Assembly (NCBI GenBank): GCA_013696535.1
Contig: JACCYI010000106.1
Coordinates: forward strand, 1-6,954
Direction of reading: 5' to 3'
Origin: Solirubrobacterales bacterium
GTDB taxonomy: Bacteria; Actinomycetota; Thermoleophilia; Solirubrobacterales; Solirubrobacteraceae
Length of the DNA: 6,954 nucleotides
Position 1 is the first letter of the stretch, and each line of letters begins with the position of its first letter. A model generated the notes under the pieces. It worked only from the letters and a program-made list of their open reading frames with translations, was not told where the DNA came from and did no database searches. Position numbers and translations under genes: made by a program. Positions 1 through 5,071 of this stretch are shown in pieces.

Positions 1-1
1 T

Positions 2-211
2 CTCCGGGCGGCCCGCAAGGAGGTGCAACGCCTCGAGCGAGCCCTGGAAAGGCTCGAGGCCCGCGAGGTGGAGCTCCACGAGGCAATGGCCATGAGCGCG
101 ACCGATCACACACGACTCATCGAGCTCAACGGACAGCTCACCGTGCTCTCGGCGGAACGCGACCAACTCGAAGCCGCGTGGCTCGAGACCTCGGCGTCGC
201 TCGAGAGCTAG
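2..211 (+). CDS. ABC-F family ATPase, C-terminal coiled-coil tail (5' partial)
   Basis: The frame is open from base 2, with no start needed, to a TAG stop at 209-211, giving 69 residues of a gene that begins outside the window. The visible part is highly charged and heptad-like: a first helix rich in Arg/Glu/Leu (RKEVQRLERALERLEARE), a short turn around residues 31-36, then a second helix ending in an LEAAWLETSASLE stretch. This two-helix antiparallel pattern, closing on a Trp-Leu-Glu segment just before the stop, is what the C-terminal domain of Uup/EttA-like ABC-F proteins looks like. Those are soluble tandem-ATPase proteins that act on the ribosome. No ATPase motif lies inside the window, so the assignment rests on the tail alone. 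Any other coiled-coil C-terminus is the alternative. The GTG at 23 is internal and not a real start. Confidence 0.68.
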   Translation, partial: LRAARKEVQRLERALERLEAREVELHEAMAMSATDHTRLIELNGQLTVLSAERDQLEAAWLETSASLES

Positions 212-215
212 CAAG

Positions 216-233
216 GCCGAGCCCGGGCTCGGC
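216..233. terminator. Perfect 18-nt palindrome between convergent genes, candidate bidirectional terminator
   Basis: GCCGAGCCC is followed directly by its reverse complement GGGCTCGGC (9-bp arms, no spacer). As RNA it would fold into a GC-rich stem with a small loop. It starts 5 nt after the stop of the ABC-F tail (+) and lies 38 nt beyond the stop of the minus-strand permease, so it is placed to end both transcripts. No T-run follows on either strand, which is common for hairpins in high-GC genomes but makes intrinsic termination unproven. Confidence 0.5.
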
Positions 234-270
234 GCACCGGGCTCGCGATCCGGCAACTCGTCGTCGTAGG

Positions 271-1038
271 TCAGGCGCGAAGCCGGTAACCCTTCGCGAA
301 CAGGCGGTGGTTGAAGGCAGCGAGGATGAAGGTGGCCGTCGCAAGGAACACGAGAGACAACGCGACGTTCGTTTCGGAGTAGTCGAGGAAGCCGTAGCGG
401 ACGAGCCCGATCATGTAGTAGACCGGGTTGAACTGGGTGAGGGTCTGGAACGGCTCGGGAAGCAGGGAAGCCGAGTAGAAGACGCCGCCCAGGAAGATCA
501 GCGGTTGCAGCACGAAGGTCTGGGCGAAGGAGACGTCGTCGAACTGCTCGGCTCGCACGCCGATCAAAACGCCGAGCTGCGCGAAGAAGAAGCCCGTCAG
601 GAAGAGCGCCGGCACCAGGACCAGCGGGTGCTCGACGGGGACGTCCACGAGCACGGAGGCGGCGGTGAAGGTCAGGGTCGCCACGATCATCCCCCGCAGA
701 AAGCCGCCGAGCGAGAAGGCGAGGAGCAGTTCGAGCGGCGAGGCGGGCGACGAGAGCTGGTCATCGATCGCGCGCTGGAACTTCTGCTGCAGGATCGAGG
801 AGGAGTTGTTGGTGAATGCGTTGATGGCCCAGGCCATCATGATCAGGCCGGGGATGATGAATACGACGTAGTCGACGCCGTGCAACTTGTCGATCCTCGA
901 CCCGAGGGCTGCGCCGAAGACGGAGATGTAGAGGAACGTCTCGAGCAACGGCGCCCCGATGGTCTGGCGCTTGATCTTCATGAAGCGGCTGACCTCGCGC
1001 CGCAGCAGCGAGAAGAAGCGGATCTGCGCGGCGCTCAC
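271..1038 (-). CDS. ABC-2 type transporter permease (YadH/NodJ-like)
   Basis: Membrane subunit of an ABC-2 type exporter, 255 residues, the usual length for single-domain permeases of this class. About six hydrophobic segments can be read at roughly 28-48, 58-78, 104-130, 138-160, 174-192 and 225-242. Between the fifth and sixth is the family's typical region: a QPLIFLGGVFYSASLLP stretch (178-194), then NPVYYMIGLVRYGF (204-217). The N-terminus (1-25) is basic and cytoplasmic-looking. The start is a GTG at 1038 that overlaps the TGA of the ATPase gene upstream (GTGA), so translation is probably coupled and the two proteins form one transporter. The substrate cannot be told from sequence; relatives include putative polysaccharide, lipid and drug exporters. 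The gene ends at a TGA at 271-273, facing the ABC-F gene. Confidence 0.9.
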   Translation of the reverse strand: MSAAQIRFFSLLRREVSRFMKIKRQTIGAPLLETFLYISVFGAALGSRIDKLHGVDYVVFIIPGLIMMAWAINAFTNNSSSILQQKFQRAIDDQLSSPASPLELLLAFSLGGFLRGMIVATLTFTAASVLVDVPVEHPLVLVPALFLTGFFFAQLGVLIGVRAEQFDDVSFAQTFVLQPLIFLGGVFYSASLLPEPFQTLTQFNPVYYMIGLVRYGFLDYSETNVALSLVFLATATFILAAFNHRLFAKGYRLRA

Positions 1039-1850
1039 GGCGCGATCTCGTCCACGCGCGCCCGGGAGAGCTCCTTGCGGCCGACCAGCTCGAGGTACGC
1101 GTCCTCCAGGCTACCTACCCCGTAGTCGGCGGCGAGCTGCTGGCTGGTTCCCTCCGCCGCGATGCGGCCGTCGTTTATGAACGCGATCCGGCTGCAGAGC
1201 TGCTCGGCTTCCTCGAGGTAGTGGGTGGTCAACAGGATGGTCGTGCCCTCGGCATTGATGCGCTGGACGTAGTGCCACAGCTCAAGCCGAAGCTCGACGT
1301 CGACTCCCGCGGTCGGCTCGTCGAGGATCAGGAGCCTGGGTCGGTGCATCAGCGCCCGAGCCAGGATCAGGCGACGCTTCATGCCGCCCGAGAGCGTTCG
1401 GGTCCGGTCGTCCTTCTTGGCGGTGAGCGAGAAGGCCTCGAGCAGTTCCTTCGATCGCTCCCGGCGCTCCCGCTTGGGCATCCCGAAGTAGCCGCCGTGG
1501 TAGTCGAGCGTCTCCTCGAGTGTAAGGAACCAGTCGAGGTTGAGATCCTGCGGCGCCAGGCCGACCGCCGCTCGCGCCTTCTCGTAGTGATCGATCGCGT
1601 CGTGCCCGAAGACGCGGATCGAGCCCGCGGTCGGCTGGGCGAGCCCGGTGGTGCAGTGAATGAGCGTGGACTTGCCCGCGCCGTTGGGGCCGAGCAGCCC
1701 GAAGAACTCTCCGGCCTGGATGTCGAGCGAGACGCCGCGGAGGGCTTCGGTGCCGGTCGGGTACCGCTTGACGAGGCTGGAGATCTGCAGCGCCACCGCG
1801 GCCGCCCGGTCGGGCGGGGGAGCGGCGGGGGAGCTGGTTTCGAAGAGCAT
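1035..1850 (-). CDS. ABC transporter ATP-binding protein (YadG-like), partner of the permease
   Basis: Nucleotide-binding subunit that powers the exporter, 271 residues if started at the ATG at 1850. Visible motifs: Walker A GPNGAGKS (54-61), Q-loop Gln101 in APQDLNLDWF, signature LSGGMKRR (153-160), Walker B LLILDEP with catalytic Glu178, D-loop AGVD (181-184) and switch His210 in TTHYLEEAE. All catalytic elements are intact. A short C-terminal part (about 220-271) contains the SLEDAYLELVG motif typical of ABC-2 exporter ATPases. Residues 1-20 are a Pro/Ala-rich leader of no evident function. A GTG at 1859 is in frame three codons earlier, but the candidate -10 hexamer overlaps it and the ATG fits a leaderless start. 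The stop overlaps the permease start by 4 nt. The gap to the cupin gene upstream is short, so read-through from there is also possible. Confidence 0.93.
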   Translation of the reverse strand: MLFETSSPAAPPPDRAAAVALQISSLVKRYPTGTEALRGVSLDIQAGEFFGLLGPNGAGKSTLIHCTTGLAQPTAGSIRVFGHDAIDHYEKARAAVGLAPQDLNLDWFLTLEETLDYHGGYFGMPKRERRERSKELLEAFSLTAKKDDRTRTLSGGMKRRLILARALMHRPRLLILDEPTAGVDVELRLELWHYVQRINAEGTTILLTTHYLEEAEQLCSRIAFINDGRIAAEGTSQQLAADYGVGSLEDAYLELVGRKELSRARVDEIAP

Positions 1851-1857
1851 GGCCACC

Positions 1858-1888
1858 ACTATGCAACTTCGACGCCACTTGAAGTCAA
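1858..1888 (-). promoter_or_regulatory. Candidate promoter of the YadGH-like exporter operon
   Basis: On the minus strand a TTGACT (-35-like, 5 of 6 to the sigma70-type consensus) is followed after 19 nt by CATAGT (-10-like, 4 of 6). The hexamer ends 7 nt before the ATG at 1850, the distance expected if transcription begins at or next to that ATG. No Shine-Dalgarno-like purine run precedes it. The element lies in the gap just downstream of the cupin stop. The 19-nt spacer is longer than the preferred 17, so the -35 half is the weak part. Confidence 0.35.
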
Positions 1889-1893
1889 GGGAG

Positions 1894-2370
1894 CTACGTC
1901 GCCTCCGTCTCCCCGTGGTAGTAATCGACCCGGCTGGAGCGCACCGTCAGCAGGTCCTCGTCCTTGTCACCCGTCCATATGCCCACCTTGTCGGAGTCGG
2001 GATACGCGGTGGCGGTGGGTATGACGACGGTCGACCACATCAGGACGCGGACGGGGCTGTCGGTGTCGTTGCGGATCTGGTGGGCGCCGGCGGGACCCAT
2101 CGGGAAGAACGCCATCTCGTGGGGCTCGAGCTGCTCGGTGCCCTCCGGGGTGCGCACGGACGGTCGCCCTTCGACGACGAAGGCCCACTCCTCCTCGCCG
2201 TACTCGTAGTGGTAGGGACATAAGACCTGACCCGGAGGCAGCTCGTAGAGACTGGCTCCGGTCTGCTGGGCCCCCACCTGCGGCCCGAGGCGAACCATGC
2301 CGCAGCGGTAGCCGTCGGGATCGGTCTCGTCGTAGCTGAACGTCGGATCGGAGAGCGGAGTGCGTCGCAT
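1894..2370 (-). CDS. Cupin-domain protein, single domain, function unknown
   Basis: A 158-residue single-domain beta-barrel cupin. The core runs from about 37 to 115: Pro-Pro-Gly turn (45-47), PYHYEYGEEEWAFVVEG (52-68) as cupin motif 1, then PHEMAFFPMGPAGAHQIRN (83-101) as motif 2. Likely metal-site residues are His54, Glu60 or Glu61, and His97; the second position of the usual HxH is Glu56 instead of His. A C-terminal segment, including YPDSDKVGIW (123-132), is shared with uncharacterised single-cupin proteins of this type. The start at 2370 is chosen because AGGA lies 7 nt upstream (bases 2378-2381) and because a longer frame to 2532 would run antisense through the divergent FKBP gene with no cupin character. 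It may be an enzyme, a small-molecule sensor or a storage-type cupin; the sequence does not decide. Confidence 0.85.
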   Translation of the reverse strand: MRRTPLSDPTFSYDETDPDGYRCGMVRLGPQVGAQQTGASLYELPPGQVLCPYHYEYGEEEWAFVVEGRPSVRTPEGTEQLEPHEMAFFPMGPAGAHQIRNDTDSPVRVLMWSTVVIPTATAYPDSDKVGIWTGDKDEDLLTVRSSRVDYYHGETEAT

Positions 2371-2377
2371 GGCCGCA

Positions 2378-2381
2378 TCCT
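2378..2381 (-). promoter_or_regulatory. Ribosome binding site fixing the cupin start
   Basis: The minus strand reads AGGA, 7 nt before the ATG at 2370. This is one of the few clear Shine-Dalgarno matches in the window and the main reason for choosing 2370 over the upstream in-frame ATG at 2532. Confidence 0.5.
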
Positions 2382-2399
2382 GGCACGGGATACCGTGCC
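2382..2399. repeat. Inverted repeat GGCACGG-GATA-CCGTGCC in the cupin/FKBP divergent gap
   Basis: Two perfect 7-bp arms flank a 4-nt centre, filling about half of the 33-bp space between the divergent starts at 2370 and 2404. It overlaps the -10-like TACCGT proposed for the FKBP gene and sits just before the cupin ribosome binding site. It could be a protein-binding operator for one or both genes, or a hairpin in the leader of the cupin mRNA. Confidence 0.55.
2391..2396 (+). promoter_or_regulatory. Candidate -10 hexamer (TACCGT) for a leaderless FKBP mRNA
   Basis: TACCGT keeps the three most conserved -10 positions (T, A and final T) and ends 7 nt before the ATG at 2404. No convincing Shine-Dalgarno precedes that ATG. 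No -35 match is obvious. Weak on its own; it gains weight from similar spacing at other starts in this window. Confidence 0.28.
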
Positions 2400-2403
2400 G
2401 GAC

Positions 2404-2784
2404 ATGACCGCGAACGAGAAGCCCGAGATCCAGATCCCGCCCGACCAGCCGCCGTCCTATCAGCTCGAGCTCGAGGATCTGACCGTCGGTGACGGCGAGC
2501 AAGCCGACGCGGGCCAGATCGTCGAAGTGCACTACGTCGGTGTCTCATGGAAAACGGGCAAGCAGTTCGACGCGTCATGGGATCGCGGCAAGACCTTCAA
2601 ATTCGGCCTCGGTAAGGGTCAGGTCATCGCGGGCTGGGATCAGGGCGTGACCGGCATGCGCATCGGTGGGCGGCGCCGCATCACGATCCCGCCGATGCTT
2701 GCCTACGGCAAGCGCGGTGCCGGCGGGGTGATCGGGCCCGACGAGACCCTGGTCTTCGTGGTGGACCTGGTCGGGGTCCGCTGA
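2404..2784 (+). CDS. FKBP-type peptidyl-prolyl cis-trans isomerase
   Basis: Single-domain FKBP, 126 residues, catalysing cis-trans isomerisation of Xaa-Pro bonds as a folding helper. After a disordered, Pro-rich N-terminus (about 1-20) comes one full FKBP domain. By alignment with human FKBP12, the active-site pocket residues are all present: Tyr44 (VHYVG), Phe55-Asp56 (FDASWDRG), Phe67, Val74-Ile75, Trp78 (GKGQVIAGWDQGV), Tyr101 (PPMLAYGKRG) and Phe118. There is no signal peptide or lipobox, so it should be cytoplasmic, and no inserted chaperone flap is seen, unlike SlyD. An in-frame GTG at 2395 would add three residues but lies inside the inverted repeat; the ATG is preferred. The stop TGA at 2782-2784 directly abuts the stop of the convergent Hsp15-like gene, with no room for a separate terminator. 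Confidence 0.94.
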   Translation: MTANEKPEIQIPPDQPPSYQLELEDLTVGDGEQADAGQIVEVHYVGVSWKTGKQFDASWDRGKTFKFGLGKGQVIAGWDQGVTGMRIGGRRRITIPPMLAYGKRGAGGVIGPDETLVFVVDLVGVR

Positions 2785-3204
2785 TCATCGGCTCCTGCGG
2801 CGGGAGCCCGAGGTCTTCTCGTACCGCCGGCGATCACGCTTGGTCGGTCGCGCTCCGAGGTCGGCGCCCGAGGACCAGGCGAGCCGCATCTCAGCCGCCT
2901 GGCGCTCGCGAGCCTCCTTGCTCTCAAGAGTCTCCTCATAGAGCGGGGCGGCAGCGCTGGCAGAGCCGCGGCGCTCCGCCGTCCCGCGTACGACCACGCT
3001 CCAGCGCGTCCGACCGACGGTGATCTCGAGCCGGTCGCCCTGGCGAACCTCCTTGCTCGGCTTGGCGGCATGCCCGTTGACGTGGACCCGCCCGCCCTTG
3101 ACTGCTTCGACGGCGAGCGAGCGGGTCTTCACCAGCCTCGCGGCCCATAGCCACTTGTCCACCCGCACCGGCGGTGAGGCGTCAGAGGCAGCAACCTCGT
3201 CCAT
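2785..3204 (-). CDS. hslR: S4-domain RNA-binding protein, Hsp15 (HslR) family
   Basis: A 139-residue protein with an S4 RNA-binding domain at about residues 12-70: VRVDKWLWAARLVKTRS (13-29), the helix AVEAVKGGRVHVNG (31-44), then KPSKEVRQGDRLEI (48-61). This matches Hsp15, known in E. coli to bind free 50S subunits carrying a stalled nascent chain and to help recycle them. The tail (from about 90) is rich in Glu/Lys/Arg and ends in a very basic run typical of the family (TKRDRRRYEKTSGSRRR). The ATG at 3204 lies 15 nt after the stop of the DrrB-like permease on the same strand, so it could be the last gene of that operon. There is no ribosome binding site, but GACAAT lies 6 nt upstream, so a promoter of its own is possible. 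Its presence behind an exporter looks like gene packing, not a shared function. Confidence 0.92.
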   Translation of the reverse strand: MDEVAASDASPPVRVDKWLWAARLVKTRSLAVEAVKGGRVHVNGHAAKPSKEVRQGDRLEITVGRTRWSVVVRGTAERRGSASAAAPLYEETLESKEARERQAAEMRLAWSSGADLGARPTKRDRRRYEKTSGSRRRSR

Positions 3205-3210
3205 GGCGTG

Positions 3211-3216
3211 ATTGTC
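3211..3216 (-). promoter_or_regulatory. Candidate -10 hexamer (GACAAT) before the Hsp15-like gene
   Basis: The minus strand reads GACAAT (4 of 6 to TATAAT), ending 6 nt before the ATG at 3204, with no Shine-Dalgarno in the 15-nt gap to the upstream permease stop. No -35 match is seen in the GC-rich permease 3' end. Suggestive only. Confidence 0.25.
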
Positions 3217-3219
3217 GCA

Positions 3220-3984
3220 CTACCGCCCCGCGGCGCGGCGGTAGCGGGACACCGCCAGCGGGGCGAAGACCGCGATGATCACGAGCGACCAGACGACCGC
3301 CCCCCAGATGCTGTTGCCGGCCGGTGCTCCAAGCCATAGCGCCCGCATCGCGTCGACGGTCACGGTGAACGGATTGACGTCCGCGAACCACCGCAGAACG
3401 GACGGCATCGACTCCACGGGCACGAAGGCCGAGGAGACGAAGGTCAGCGGGAACACGGCGATGAAGCCCACGGAGTTCGCCGCCTCGGGGGAGGAGACGA
3501 GCAGCCCGAGCAGCGCGAACACCCAGGAGAAGGCGTATCCGAAGAGCAGGAGCAGCGCGATGCCTCCGATGATCTCTCCCGCGTTGGCGTTGAACGAGAA
3601 GCCGATGATCAACCCCGTTATGAGCAGCACGATGACCGACAGGAAGTTCGTCACCACGTCGGCCAGGGTCCGCCCGGCCAGGACGGCGGCGCGCGCCATG
3701 GGGAGCGAGCGGAAGCGGTCGATCAACCCCTTGTTGAGGTCCTCGTTGAGCCCCAGCGCGGTCACGAATCCCCCGAACGCGATGTTCTGGACGATGATTC
3801 CCGGAATCAGGAAATCGGCGTAGTCGTATCCCGGAGTGCTGATCGCGCCCCCGAAGACGTACACGAACAGCAGCACGAACATCACCGGCTGCACCGTGAA
3901 GGCCAGCAGCAGGTCGGGCGCGCGCGGAAGCCGAACGAGATTGCGCTCGGCCACAATGATCGTGTCTGACACGAGCCGGCTCAT
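3220..3984 (-). CDS. ABC-2 type permease, daunorubicin-resistance (DrrB) family
   Basis: Membrane subunit of a DrrAB-type exporter, 254 residues, the usual DrrB length. About six hydrophobic segments lie near 25-45, 56-77, 109-130, 137-163, 170-190 and 226-245. Family hallmarks are the cytoplasmic loop GLIDRFRSLPMAR (86-98) followed by AVLAGRTLADV, the SSAFVPVESMP segment (184-194), and NPFTVTVDAMRALWLG (204-219). Its ATG overlaps the TGA of the ATPase gene (ATGA), and a strong Shine-Dalgarno GAGGTG sits 5 nt before it (bases 3990-3995), so the pair is translationally coupled. DrrAB relatives export anthracyclines, but most members have no known substrate and no antibiotic biosynthesis gene is visible here, so the drug is not predicted. 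Hsp15 follows after 15 nt. Confidence 0.93.
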   Translation of the reverse strand: MSRLVSDTIIVAERNLVRLPRAPDLLLAFTVQPVMFVLLFVYVFGGAISTPGYDYADFLIPGIIVQNIAFGGFVTALGLNEDLNKGLIDRFRSLPMARAAVLAGRTLADVVTNFLSVIVLLITGLIIGFSFNANAGEIIGGIALLLLFGYAFSWVFALLGLLVSSPEAANSVGFIAVFPLTFVSSAFVPVESMPSVLRWFADVNPFTVTVDAMRALWLGAPAGNSIWGAVVWSLVIIAVFAPLAVSRYRRAAGR

Positions 3985-5006
3985 GAAGTCACCTCGGAAT
4001 TGTCGGTCGCCTCGGCCACGCGGCCGGTGAGCGACATGAACACGTCATCCAGCGTGGGGCGCCGCAAACCGAGGTCATCGACCCCGACACCCGCGTCGTC
4101 AAGGCGGCGGACGCCTTCCACGATCGTCCCGCTGCGGCCCCGGACCGTGAGCTTGACGACGCCGCTCTCGGCAACCGGTGCCTCATCGGACATCGGTGCG
4201 AGCGCCTCGATCGCCGCACCCGTTGCATCTGCGTCGGCCAACCGGACCTCGAGGCGCTCGCCGCCCACCCGGTCCTTCAGGGTGTCGGGCGTGCCGTCGG
4301 CAATCACCTTCCCGTGGTCGATCACGGCGATGGTGTCGGCCAGGCGATCGGCCTCGTCGAGGTACTGGGTGGTCAGGAGCACCGTGGTCCCATCGGCTAC
4401 CAGATCCTCGATCGTGTTCCACAGATCGAGGCGGCTCCGCGGGTCCAAGCCTGTCGTGGGTTCGTCGAGAAAGAGCACGGGCGGCTTGGCCACGAGCGCC
4501 GCTGCGAGGTCCAGCCGGCGGCGCATGCCGCCCGAGTAGGTCTTGACGGGACGCTTGAGCGCGTCCATCAGATCGAAGTCATCGAGGAGCTCCATGCCCC
4601 GGGCCTTGGCCGTTGAACGCCGCTCTCCGTAGAGCCGCCCCACCATGGTCAGATTCTCGAGCCCGGTGAGGTTCTCGTCGACGGCCGCGTACTGGCCCGC
4701 GAGCCCGATGCGCTCGCGAAGCGCCACGGCGTCGCGCACGGCGTCGAGGCCCACCACGCGGATCGTGCCCTCGTCCGGCTTGAGGAGGGTAGTGAGCACG
4801 CGCACGGCGGTCGTCTTGCCTGCACCGTTGGGTCCGAGCAGGCCGAGCACCGTACCCGGCGCCGCCTCGAAGCTCACCTCGCTCAGTGCCCGGACCTCGC
4901 CGAACGACTTCGACAACCCGGTCACGCTGATCGCCGGCTCGCCGTCGGAGGCAGCGCCGGCCCTTCGTGCCCCTGCAGGAATCTCGATCACCTCGGAAGT
5001 TGGCAT
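3981..5006 (-). CDS. ABC transporter ATPase, daunorubicin-resistance (DrrA) family
   Basis: ATP-binding subunit for the DrrB-like permease, 341 residues, a typical DrrA length. Motifs: Walker A GPNGAGKT (58-65), Q-loop Gln105 (LAGQYAAVDENLTG), signature YSGGMRRRLDLA (157-168), Walker B PVLFLDEP with Glu182, and D-loop TGLD (185-188). The switch position carries Gln214 (TTQYLDEADRLA) where most ABC ATPases have His, a feature I know from DrrA relatives. The C-terminal domain (about 240-341) ends with the LRRPTLDDVFMSLTG motif (317-331), typical of DrrA and thought to help assembly with DrrB. Residues 1-24 form an Ala/Gly-rich leader before the ATPase core. The ATG at 5006 is the first possible start: an in-frame TAA lies upstream with no start codon between. 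No good ribosome binding site is seen. Divergent from the WYL regulator, which probably controls it. Confidence 0.94.
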   Translation of the reverse strand: MPTSEVIEIPAGARRAGAASDGEPAISVTGLSKSFGEVRALSEVSFEAAPGTVLGLLGPNGAGKTTAVRVLTTLLKPDEGTIRVVGLDAVRDAVALRERIGLAGQYAAVDENLTGLENLTMVGRLYGERRSTAKARGMELLDDFDLMDALKRPVKTYSGGMRRRLDLAAALVAKPPVLFLDEPTTGLDPRSRLDLWNTIEDLVADGTTVLLTTQYLDEADRLADTIAVIDHGKVIADGTPDTLKDRVGGERLEVRLADADATGAAIEALAPMSDEAPVAESGVVKLTVRGRSGTIVEGVRRLDDAGVGVDDLGLRRPTLDDVFMSLTGRVAEATDNSEVTS

Positions 5007-5030
5007 GAACGGAAGGATCCCAAGGGTTTA

Positions 5031-5045
5031 GGTCAGTATGTGTCC
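5031..5045. promoter_or_regulatory. Candidate operator GGTCA-N5-TGTCC in the exporter/WYL divergent gap
   Basis: A 15-bp imperfect dyad: GGTCA and the inverse of TGTCC agree at 4 of 5 positions, spaced so the half-sites lie one helical turn apart. It sits in the middle of the 65-bp gap between the DrrA-like start (5006) and the WYL start (5072). On the minus strand it covers CATACT, a possible -10 for the exporter (4 of 6 to TATAAT). A dimeric regulator bound here would block that promoter. Short and imperfect, so it may be chance. Confidence 0.3.
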
Positions 5046-5065
5046 TCAATGCGTGGGACCTTGAC

Positions 5066-5069
5066 GGAG
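5066..5069 (+). promoter_or_regulatory. Ribosome binding site of the WYL regulator gene
   Basis: GGAG lies 2 nt before the ATG at 5072, closer than the usual 5-8 nt, which may mean modest translation. No other in-frame start codon occurs between this ATG and base 5027, so the start is secure despite the spacing. Confidence 0.4.
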
Positions 5070-5071
5070 CC

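Noticed and set aside
178..1125. Long plus-strand open frame (315 codons) over the YadH-like permease
   Set aside because: Antisense shadow of a well-supported permease in high-GC DNA. Its translation is a low-complexity Arg/Glu/Gly/Asp mix with no domain, and no ribosome binding site precedes it.
1221..2024. Long plus-strand open frame (267 codons) opposite the YadG-like ATPase
   Set aside because: The opposite strand has intact Walker A, signature and Walker B motifs. This frame has no recognisable motif and runs across two genes and their gap.
1894..2532. Longer cupin frame starting at 2532
   Set aside because: The extra 54 residues run antisense through the start of the FKBP gene and do not resemble a cupin N-terminus. 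The ATG at 2370 has an AGGA site at 7 nt.
5061..5066. TTGACG as a -35 box
   Set aside because: It lies only 5 nt before the WYL start codon, so the matching -10 would fall inside the gene. It more likely is just the DNA around the ribosome binding site.
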